DNA from: Enoplolaimus lenunculus | Taxonomy: Eukaryota > Nematoda > Enoplea > Enoplida > Thoracostomopsidae | Length of the DNA: 64,000 bases | Reading direction: 5' to 3' | Assembly: GCA_030248215.1 (NCBI GenBank) | Contig: JASANG010001450.1 | Location: 35,234 to 99,233, forward strand | In this document: piece by piece, positions 48,069 through 58,400 of the stretch | Position numbering within the stretch: position 1 is the first letter of the stretch | Layout of the letters: each line of letters begins with the position of its first letter | Made by a program: the position numbers and the translations under genes | Notes under the pieces: model-generated | What the model saw: only the letters and a program-made list of their open reading frames with translations | Told to the model about the DNA's origin: nothing | Database searches by the model: none

Positions 48069-51000
48069 TCAGAAATGTCTGATTCGCTTTGACCCTTGCT
48101 GTTTTATCGGAGGGTCAAATGACTCAAATATTTCTTCATTTTCGTGTTTACTGTCAATTGTGACATGCAGTTTGGGAGGATGTTGAGCACGGCGTACTGA
48201 CATACGGGTGTAAGGAATTTTTGGAACAACACCAGGCTCTTCGCACCATTCGTCTAGCGGTGGTATCTCCATGCGCATTACCTATAAACATCGACTGTTT
48301 CATAATGCAGCCATTACTACAAATAAAACAGGAAATTAAATTAACTTCCATGTAAAGATAAAGGGTCGGAACGTTTTTTCTGCAGGACTGCAAGCAACTA
48401 ATGCCATATGCGTAAGATTCATGCTATAACTAGGGTTGGGCATGGGGAAAACCAACAGAAAATCGGTTTTTTCCTACTTTTTGCGTTTTTTCGGGGGGGG
48501 GGTGGAAAAAACGTAAAAAACGACAAAAACTTTAAACTATAATCGTAGAAACTTATACTCTCAAAACAACGAGAAAACTTCGCGGTATCCGTGAGAAATT
48601 GGTTTTTCTCACGCTCCTGTCATCACGAATGCTAATTTACTGGGAAAGAATCAGTGGCGGATCCAGGAAACTCTTAACTGGGGAACCACACGAGATACAT
48701 ATATTTGAAGCACTCGCGAGCGAAGCGAGTCAGCAGCCACACGCCATTTTAGTGCTAAACCTTTTGCAAAATCTTGGTTCCCCTTTTGATCCGCCAGTAG
48801 TACGACGAATTATGGGATACATGTCTCTATTAAACTCTTGGAAAGACCAAGAAAATACATGTTTACAGCTTCTCAATTCAACGGCACTTTATTAAATCTA
48901 TAGTTGCTCCTCAGAGGCCGACGCAAAGTGAGTAGAATTGTGTCTCCTCTCGCCCCAGCTGTCCACGCAGTTAAAATTTCTGTTATACAAATGGTCCCTA
49001 ATCAAACCGGAATTTCAGTTGCATACCTGCTACTATAAGCTTATTTAATCTTAAAGTGATCGCTATGTCTGTTTGAGATTATTCTTTTTTTGATGTAACA
49101 TTTATTCCAGATATGCATATGCATAGTTTAGTTCGGAACCTAAGGTCTGATTAATTTCATGTTTTTATCAACAAAACTGAGTACAATTCGTGTTTGCAGA
49201 ATTTTTGCCGAACTCAACTCCGCAAGTTTGTAGTAAATTTAGCTGGGATTTGTACTTTTTACACTGTGAATTTAAGTGAGTTGATTTTAACTCACAATGA
49301 GTTGAATCACTCAGTCTGAGTTAGGCCTATTAGAATTAAAATTTTGAGCTGATTCAATTCATTCTGAGCTAATTAATCAACTTACGCTGAGTCAATTCAA
49401 CTCAGAGTGAAAATCAGCTCAACTCAGAATGAGTTAACCAGTGGCGGATGCACGGGGGGCATCCCGGCCGTGGCCCCCCCAACAACATCTCGACAAAAAT
49501 TATACAGTGTCAATTGCTGTTCTACGCTGTTTATTTCTCTGTTTTCTACGCAATAGTATAAGCATGCTTTAAAGTTTCTTGGCCCTGGAGTCATTTATGC
49601 GCTTCAATTAGGGATAATAGACATTTATGGACTCTAAACAATGGTTTAAGGACTCTACCCGCTTACGGATTCTTATTAGGGATCCAGACTCCTATTAATT
49701 GGGACTCAAAATGGGGACCTCCCCTCCTATTTGGGTCAGTACAGTATGTGTCAAAAATTAGTTTATTACCTGTGAAATTTTGCCCCCCCCCATTTTGAGA
49801 TCCTGGATCCGCCACTGGAGTTAACGTTTATTGACATTAATTCAAAAACAACTAACTCGCTAGTTGGATTGATTAATCAACTCATTGGAATTTACACTGT
49901 ACTGTAGTGACCCGAATAGGAGGGGAACTGATATTTATTTGGCCTCTCCAGAGAGTACCCCCCTTGTTATTCTATTACGGACTGTTATTTATTTTAACCC
50001 ACGCTCCGCCGTCCTTCGTTACTGATATAATCCGGTGCTGCAATTATCCGTTGAATTAATCGTTTATTTGTCTTGTGTCAATAGCTTGAGCGATAATACT
50101 AGGTTATATTTAGGAATGTACTTTCAGAATTTACGTACGCTTTACAGTTTCGAACTCAAATTATTTGGTCCTGGAGGGTTAATTGGCATTTATGGACCCC
50201 AATTAGGGCTTAGGGATTCTATCCGCTTACGGACTCTTATTAGGAATACGGACTCCTGTTGATTCGGACTCAAAATGGGAACCCCCTCTTATTACCCCCT
50301 CTTATTCGGGTCAATACAGTAGGTAAATGAAAACTCTAGTGTGTGCCGTATGCTTAGCATCATGTGATATCAAATGTTGATACTTAATAAAATAGTAATT
50401 TGATTCTCCTAATGTCATTTTTTCAATAGACAAATCATCCATCACGTTTTTGCGCTTGCGGAAGCATTACATGACTTTCAATTTTTCTGTTTTTTCCGTT
50501 TTTTACGCAACGAAATGGAAAAACAGAAAAATTGAAAGTCATGTAATAACGGAAAAAACCGTTGTTGCCATCGATTCAATTTTTTCTACAAAACTCAACC
50601 CTGCTGATTACTAATCGAAGAGCATGTAAATGCACGAGAACATTTTAAACTTTCTCGCAACCATTTTTGCGAATCGAATAAGTTTGAGTACCTCATCGAC
50701 TATTGCGAATGCTGTTTGTACATGGCGGTCAAGCATGTAATTGAGTTCAATATCATCATCGTCTTCTTCAAAAGGCCTCATCAAACACTGACCGACCTGA
50801 AACCAGAATATATGCAAAGTAGGCGCTGAGATAAAGGGCGTATAGTTTCAAGTGCGTGTAGCGCCAAACCAGTGAGTGGTGAGGTTCGAAATTCGACACG
50901 CGTATTGTGTTTGAATTGTCGTACCCTATGTGTGTTTCCATTTTGACATTCGGAATTGCCGCTGTTCGTCAGTTCGAAAATCGGTCGCTAAACATGTGAT

Positions 51001-54000
51001 AGGTGTTATATGCATTTGAGAATATGGTTTAACTAAATAATGTTAACAACGTGGAAATCATGTCGTCGGTGTTCTTAAACGTATAAAGAAGGTGACGACG
51101 CAAGTTCCAAATTATTCAGTTTTTAAACAAAACAGCAAAGTGGAAATATGTTTTAGTGTACATACAATGCTATCCACAACATCACATGCGTTCACGGTAT
51201 ATCCGGATATACGCGCATATATCTCGCAATTTCAATTACAGATGCGCTGCAATTGTTCGAAACAGGGTTGTTTTTCCGGAAAAAATATGACCGGAAAAAA
51301 TAAAAAATCCAATCTTTGTCGGAGTGAATTTTTAGCGTTAGTATTTTATTCCACGCTCAAAGATAATAAAGTATGTAACTCAATACAGGCCTGCTGCACC
51401 CGAAATTCGGGCCTTTTCGTTATTCTATCCTTAGCCGGCGTTTGCCCAAAAATGCTTGGATTTTGAAACTTTTTGCATAATTGAGCTTTTCATGACCTCC
51501 CCTGATCATTCTACACTCAAATTTGAATTTTTGCAAAATTAAATTTTTAAAGCTACGAGGTCAGCCTTTTGGGACCGAAAAAAAATTGTCGAAAAGTTAG
51601 ACAAATTATATTCCGTTTGACGCAGAGCTGAGTCGAGTGGTATTAAATCTTCTACCATCAGAAGTCTGCTTGGCGAGTTGTTGTCCAAACACTGATTTGG
51701 CGCGCTGCTAGCGATCATGGTTCGGCGTCAAATTTAGTTATTTGACATCTTGTTAGCCAGACATCTGATTGGAGAACATTTAACAAAATTCGTCTTAACT
51801 CCGCATCCTATGTCGAATGGTATTTAATTTGGAGCAATTTTTCGACAAAAATTTTTTGGGTCCAATGGGCGAATTCGAGACCTTAAAAATTCGACTTTTT
51901 TAAAACTTCAGTTTGGTCGTGGAATAATCCGCGGAGGTCATCAGAGCTTCAGAAACTGATGAGTGTGTGGATATTCGCGGTGTAGCTTGTGTATGCGCGT
52001 AGTGTGTATTAATGTTAAGAGACAGATACATACTCGTGCGCATATAGCACCATAGGAAATTATGATATCGGCCACGTGGTGTAATGGATAGCGCGCAATC
52101 TCTGACGGCATTGCAATCCGCCTATTCGTCCGCCGGGTTGGCCAGCATGATTTTTCCATAAACATTGGCCGAACAGTGAAAAACACAAGGGCAACTCATC
52201 ACCATACGATGCCGATTTATATAACAGATCAAGCTAAATTTTTCCTGCTGCAAATTAATAAAACAACTCTACTCAAAATTCACTCAGAGGTTTCAATATC
52301 AAAAAGCGGTTTATATTTTTGTACAAAAGTACTTAAACAAACCAATTTTTAGAACAATTTTAATTCGATTAAACATTTCCGCAAGTATACTTTAAACCAT
52401 CCGGCGTAGAACATAAATTGCATTATCGTAAAACACGGTATGTACGCATCGAACATGCTGCCTGGAACGCCTGGTTTCTGATGCAAAAATTGACGTCCAA
52501 TCACACAAAGGACAAAGTATCCGTACGTAGCAAGCGCTGCAACTTGAGTATAAACCAACGGAAGACACACCCAATCGTAACAGTAGAGTTGTCGAAATCC
52601 ATTACGATAACTGTTCAACTCGCGATAAAATGCTGCAACTACCGACGGTGGCGGACGCGTTTCGCTGTCAGCCATTTCAACTAAATGTTTTTCAACGGTT
52701 GTTCTGATCCAGAACAAAGGTAGCGACCATTTGATTGTGGTTGTTTTGAGTCGATCATACACTTCGCATTCATGCTCAGTCAAAAGGCCGCCAGTAATTA
52801 AATGTTGTATTGTCGGAAAACGACGGCGAACGCTTTTCGATATATCGCGCCATGAGAGTGCAGCAGCAAGGCACATCCATCTAAACATTTGTTGCCAGTG
52901 GCTGCTTTACGTTAATTTTGTACAACCCTTAATAATATTGTTTCGTTGTCGAGCTGAAGATAAGTTTTTAGACGACCAGCGAGACCAGATTAGACCAGAT
53001 AGCTCGGACATGTTAAACATTTTTACGTCTCGCTCAAACGCTCGCACGCTCGTCAAAACATTTTACCCACTTTATCTAGCATGCTGAGTTAGCTATGGGT
53101 CTGGTTTTTGGCAGTGTGACATAGGTCACAGTAAACCACTGTTTTCACTTCCGAAAAAATATTTATGCGTAAATTTTAATACTTAAATACACGGCTGGGT
53201 GGATTATACAAACAAAACGTTAGCTTTTAGGTATTCCAAGGATATATAATGACAGAGTGTGACAGTTAGTTCCACTATGCATTACATTCGTAAAGCATCA
53301 TCATGCTGCCGATCTCCCCCTCGAAAATTTCAACCCTTGCTTGTAAGTCATTGAAAACCCTTGTTCGCCCTTGCTGCAATATTTCTAGCCAACCCCCCAG
53401 CAATGTGAGCTGGCTACGGACCTGTGCGTGTCATACTGCCATCCGATATTCTTACATGTTAAGCATGCACAAATACCCCCTATCCTAATTGAGAAGATGT
53501 ACAACTGTACACCGCGTTTGAAGCCGCGTGGACGCCTAATGTTTACAAGGCAGAGTCCTGAAGCTTAGCGACTTTTTTGGATATTTAACCTAAGCAAAAG
53601 GGATGGTATGATTTTTGCCTTGTCAGCACTTCTGTTATTTGTGTTCGCACTCTATTGCACATGCATTGCATATTTACTAAAAAACTTACCTTGCAATCGT
53701 ACGTCGTTTATTTATTGCTTCATTTTCAGTGCCAGGAATAATGATATTAATGAACATCAGGACATCGTCTGGCCATGAAACCAACTGAAACTGTTCCCAC
53801 CATCGGCGAACAATCGCTGTGACGTAAAATCCAAGCAAAAAGTCGATCGGAATGCGTTTTGTGAACGAATCAAACGTCAGTGCAATTTTATTAAACGTCA
53901 TCTGCTGGCTATCGCTCAGTGCAAAGCGATATACTGCACTTACCGAAAAATAAAATGCAAGAAACACCAATAAATCACGCCAAATCGCCTTCCATATGCT

Positions 54001-54054
54001 TCCTTTCCAACGTAACAGAAGTTGCATAAAATTGCCTGAGTAGGAAATTGTCAT
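48069..54054 (-). CDS. bestrophin-family chloride channel
   Basis: Pentameric Ca2+-activated anion channel of the plasma membrane. Four minus-strand exons: 53690-54054, 52391-52880, 50692-50796 and 48069-48281, in phase, 390 residues. It opens MTISYSGNF and [11 protein letters not shown] like other bestrophins. The pore neck is [14 protein letters not shown]68, F72 and F76 match human I76, F80 and F84, with Asp71 where human BEST1 has Ser79. Further motifs: [37 protein letters not shown]-like VIGRQFL, FYAGWFK and the calcium clasp [10 protein letters not shown] at 293-302. The protein stops soon after the conserved core, lacking the long C-terminal tail of vertebrate paralogues. Bestrophins are multigene in many invertebrates, so no numbered symbol is given. 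Intron 3 is packed with nested MITEs. Confidence 0.95.
48652..48800. mobile_element. hAT-like MITE, CAGTGGCGGATCC ends
   Basis: Left CAGTGGCGGATCCAGGAA, right TTTTGATCCGCCAGTA. Length about 150 bp. No clear target duplication. Confidence 0.5.
49439..49817. mobile_element. hAT-like element, 8-bp duplication GAGTTAAC
   Basis: Left CAGTGGCGGATGCACGGGGG, right TGGATCCGCCACTG. Perfect direct repeats GAGTTAAC at 49431-49438 and 49818-49825. Contains the right part of a TA-type MITE at 49578-49746. Confidence 0.85.
49578..49746. mobile_element. TA-type MITE right part inside hAT-like element
   Basis: ACATTTATGGACTCTAAACA, GGACTCTACCCGCTTACGGA and the end TTGGGTCAGTACAGTA identify the CTGTAGTGACC family. 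Confidence 0.6.
49902..50319. mobile_element. TA-type MITE, complete copy
   Basis: Begins CTGTAGTGACCCGAATAGGA, ends TCTTATTCGGGTCAATACAG, and is flanked by TA on both sides (49900-49901 and 50320-50321). A TA target and these ends suggest a Tc1/mariner-like mobiliser, by inference. Seven other copies or fragments occur in the window. Confidence 0.75.
50467..50546. repeat. 80-bp perfect hairpin
   Basis: TTACATGACTTTCAATTTTT followed by CTGTTTTTTCC pairs with its reverse complement ending CATGTAA; about 30 paired bases, one T bulge, loop of about 20. In bestrophin intron 3, on its minus-strand transcript. Confidence 0.8.
51955..52150 (+). mobile_element. SINE family 2, plus copy
   Basis: Leader ATTCGCGGTGTAGCTTGTGT, then GGCCACGTGGTGTAATGGAT and AGCGCGC as tRNA-like start. 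Truncated after the A-box region. Lies in bestrophin intron 2. Confidence 0.55.
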
Positions 54055-55154
54055 ACTCGGTTAAAATGCATCACTTGCTTCAAGACACTGATATGCGTCT
54101 ATGGACGTTCATAGCGGCCGGAAAAATATATGCTGACTATGGCAAACGATCGTCATATGTTAATAGCTTTTATAATATTTCTCTGCCAATTCAAATTTGG
54201 TTTGCTTTTTAAACTGATTAAACAAACCAACAAAACAAAAACGCCCGAATGTCTTAAATTTGAATGCAAGCAAAGGTGTAACCGTGTGCGGTGATAACGA
54301 TTTACCAAATTATTTTAACATCATCCAATCAGATTTTTACTTCATTTTCTATACGGTTTAGTTGTTTAAACAGCCCAGTTACCGGAAAAACAGCCGTCGA
54401 TTAAAACCTGGCCAACATGGTGCTACTAAAATTCCGGTTCCGGTACAGAAATATGAACTTTTTTGCTATCCGGTTCTGGTAATAAATCCGGTAATGTTTC
54501 ACCGGAATTTTTCAGTATTTTCGGTATTGAAAATTTTTAAGAAAAATTGACGTATTAATATCGCGAGCGTATATATTGCCAAAATTTTCTAGTTGTGTGA
54601 TTCTCCATAATTTATAATACGTTTCCAAGTTACTGCATTTGTTTCAGGATTTTGACATTCTATATGGTGTGTTTACACACAAGATATCAATTTTCAATGA
54701 TGTTTGAGTGCCCAGAGGAAAAACCAAATGTCTCATAAGTATATAACGTCCCGGTTAGAACAATTGCTTCAGTTGTGTCTTCAAAATTCCGTTCAAACAG
54801 TAAACGATCATGTATCTCATAATAATAGCACTCAGTCATTCCCACGAAGCCAGATTTGAGTTATATATTAATTCTAAATATGTTGTTAGCAGCACATGTA
54901 TATATACACTTAATTAATAAGTGGTGCTAAATTAGAAGTTCTAGGCGAATTTTCGCGGACTATTCTGAATAAAACTGGAATGTTCGACGTCATTAAAGAA
55001 AGATTTTCCGAAATTCACTCAAAACACCTACATTGAAGGCGAATTTTAGCTTTTGCTGAAAGCAAGAATATCACAAAACATAACAATTAGGTAACAATTT
55101 TACATCGTATTCGCTAAGAATAACCTATTTTTCCATTAAAGGCGACAAAACAGC

Positions 55155-55495
55155 CACTAGCGGATCCAAACGGAGGACAATGGTGGGACGTACACGTCCG
55201 TCAGAAGAAAATTTATGATAAAATGGTTGTCTCTACCTTATAATTTTCCCCTTCGGAAAATTTCCTTTTATAAAGGAATACAATTTTTTCCTCTCAGAAA
55301 GTTTTTTGTGATAAAACCTTTCAATTTTCGCCTTAGACGAGTTTTTTGCGATAAAATAATAAGGTTCCTACCTTACAATTTTCCCCTGAGAAAATTTTTT
55401 GGCGATTAAGAGATAAGGTTTCTACCTTACCATTTTTGCGTTTAATAACATTTGCCAGCCCGCCCACCAGTCAGAAATTTGTGGATCCGCCTCTG
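55155..55495. mobile_element. hAT-like MITE with AAAACAGC/AAAATAGC duplication
   Basis: Left CACTAGCGGATCCAAACGG, right TTTGTGGATCCGCCTCTG. Eight-bp flanks differ at one base. The interior is a tandem array of about 50-bp units (ACCTTACAATTTTCCCCTGA). Confidence 0.75.
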
Positions 55496-58400
55496 AAAAT
55501 AGCTCCAACAAGTATTCTTTGTTTTCCAGTTCCGGATTCGGTTTCGGTATTTTTAACGTTCCGGTTTCGGACGACTTAATACACTGTATTGTCGAAAATT
55601 TTCGACAAAAATTTCACGTAGTCTGGAATTGAATTTAATACTTGTAATGTAATTTAAAGTCAGTTTGCAAACTGATTATTTTTTTTCTTTGTTTGCAAAC
55701 TGTTATTATGTTACTGAAATGCATTCCTGGCTACGGATACAAATAGGATTCACAATCACCCGGAATTGAATATTGTTGAAAATTTTATTTTCAAACTGAA
55801 TTCCGTTTTCCAGCGCTGTGCCACTTCTTATTGTAGACCCTGCATAATTGTCGAAAATTTTGACAAACTGTACACGTAATACGTTCTGCATTTATGATTT
55901 AAAAGCAATAAGCCGGGAAAAAATCTGCAGTTACAAAGTTTGCCAAAATATATTTGTATACATTTAAACTGAAACGTAACACAATCAGGTTTTCAGGTTT
56001 ATGGCTATTTATTACAACAGACAAACTGCTGAGCTTTAAAAACGTTATATTAATGATTCTTGTTTTTTAACCAGTGTTTTTTCTATATGTAACTACTGTT
56101 TTCGTACCCATTCAGAAAGTTTTGCGACTGTAAACAACAGGAAAGAACATTTTGAAATAAAAAAATGGATTTGGAACGAGCGCCACCGTATTTCCAACTG
56201 TATTCAGAACCGGTAGCCAGCTCGTATAGTAGGTTTTTAACCTTCAAAATCATACATATAAAAGTGTATCATACCTTCCGCAGGGTATACCTGCAAAAAG
56301 TGTCAAATTTAAAAGCCTTGAAATCATTAAGACCAGCCTCCAAACAGGAATAACAAAACCAAAATTACATAATACAATTGGTTTTGTCTTGTCGCTCAGT
56401 TCTCTGGCAATTTTTTTACCGATATATCTTGTAGACATAGGAAAAAGCACTATTGAAGAAACAGGGAGAAGCTACAGAACAAATTTGCATATGCCGGTTA
56501 TGCAGAAGTTATGAGCGGAAAAAAGGGAGGATTTAGTAAAGTGTGTGGGCGGCTGGTTTTTGGTGCTTTTGGGGATCTCGCTTCAAGTCTTGTGGGTTTG
56601 ATTGTAATAAATTGACTTAAATAAATAGTAATTATTCATTGAGCATAACAACTTCGCACATATATCGCTTGTTCTCAAATATCAAAATTTTTTGAATTCG
56701 TCGCTTTTACTCATCATTGGTGCTATACATACAATAATTGACAATTGTCTTTCTAAAAACACGCTCTACAAAGCAAATAACAGTGAAGGATTTGGCAGTT
56801 TCATACCGTTATACAACGTCCTAAGTACCGTTTCAAAGCAATCATAAACAGTCTGACAATACGTTTATTTTAAAAATTGAAAAACATCTAAAAACAAAAT
56901 GTTGAAACGTTTTCTTTAATCGGTACCTAAATGAGTTTACTGTCTCGGTTTCGACAATTTAAAAATTGTTGTTTTTTACTTGACATGCCTTGAAAATTGA
57001 AATTCAATAAAAAAACAAAAAACATAATATGCACTCAACAAATTACAGCAAACGATCTAAACGCGAACTCAGTTTCTGGACTTCATGCGAAACGTTTCCA
57101 TTGAAACCACATTCAACGATATGTTGGGATAGATAATATAATTATGGTCCACATAACCTCCTCCATTGCGGTTTTGGCTGCAGGCACATCTATTTATAAA
57201 ACTGAAGCCTGCACATCGTAACATCGTATATATATACATATATATGTATATATGTATATATATATTTTTTTTGGTTGCAGATGCGGTCGCAGAATGAAAA
57301 ACAATTAAATTTTCTATAAAATTGGCGTATTTTCCAGGTATCCTCGATAGGTTTTTTAATCAACATAGTACAACATCCATACTTACATTGTAATTATAGC
57401 GCTGGCCCCCCCTTGGGTGTAAGTAGATACCAAGACGAGTGTAGTTAGAGTCTGAACGGCTTATGTTAAGGTTTTGGCTTACGTTTAGGCATGCATAGCG
57501 GGTATGACCTTACATGGTGCACGTGGAAGATGCATTAGTAAATCGCTGTCTTTCAAAAACGCGGCATTATATAATTTCAATGTACACCGTCGTCCCCGAT
57601 TTGAAACGATTTTATTAAATTACTACATAAATCAGTCTATTACGGATATATATATTGCCAATAAGCATAGCTAATTTGAAAAATAATATATTTAAATGAT
57701 CCTTTAAATGTATTCAAAAAGAGGCATATACGGCTGCTAAAATACCATTTTCGCTAAAGTTAACTTTTTCTAGTGTTTGCGTTGTTTTTGAACACCTCAA
57801 TCGTTGCGTATCGCTCTGAACGTTGCATAAAGTGTTGATGATTTGCTTGATAACAAACTCGATAATGTCACACGCATATTCACGTTAAGATTAATTTTTA
57901 CAAGGATAGTCTATGTCTTATCAATTTTAGTCAAATATGGCTAGTTAAACTGTTTTTGTGAAGGTTTTATCGTTAAAACTCTACGAGTTAAGTTAAACGC
58001 TATTTTAAAATGTTTTCGCACAACCATTTTGCCATTTCTAGAATTCTGAAATATGTTGTTTATAAGGTAACTCTAGTAGTATTGCAAATTTTGTGATTTG
58101 GGCATATATGATGAAGGCCAATCTGCTATTCAAACCAAATCCTCATTCGCAAAGGCAAATCTGCTATTTTATGACAATAGCGCTTTAGCCTGGGCTAAAC
58201 TGCTATTGAGCTTATTGACCAATCAGATTTGATTATTTAGACAGGCACAATACCGTTAACCAATCAGTGTTGGTCTCACTTCACCGTTTAGCGACATCTC
58301 GCAATCGCTATTTGGCCTCTTCAAATATCGGATTGGCCTAGCTTTTAAAGCCTTCAAAAATCATTTAAACGGTAATCCCTAATCGATTCTCATTAATAAT

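Larger units (their letters stand above)
49260..49901. mobile_element. TACACTGT foldback MITE hosting other insertions
   Basis: Left TACACTGTGAATTTAAGTGA, right CATTGGAATTTACACTGTA, inverted. The interior repeats GAGTTGA/TCAACTC. It is interrupted by the hAT-like element at 49439-49817, and its final TA is also the left TA of the next MITE. Confidence 0.7.

Noticed and set aside
51092-51466. 124-codon open frame
   Set aside because: Lies in bestrophin intron 2 on the opposite strand; starts without ATG, no motif, AT-rich spurious frame.
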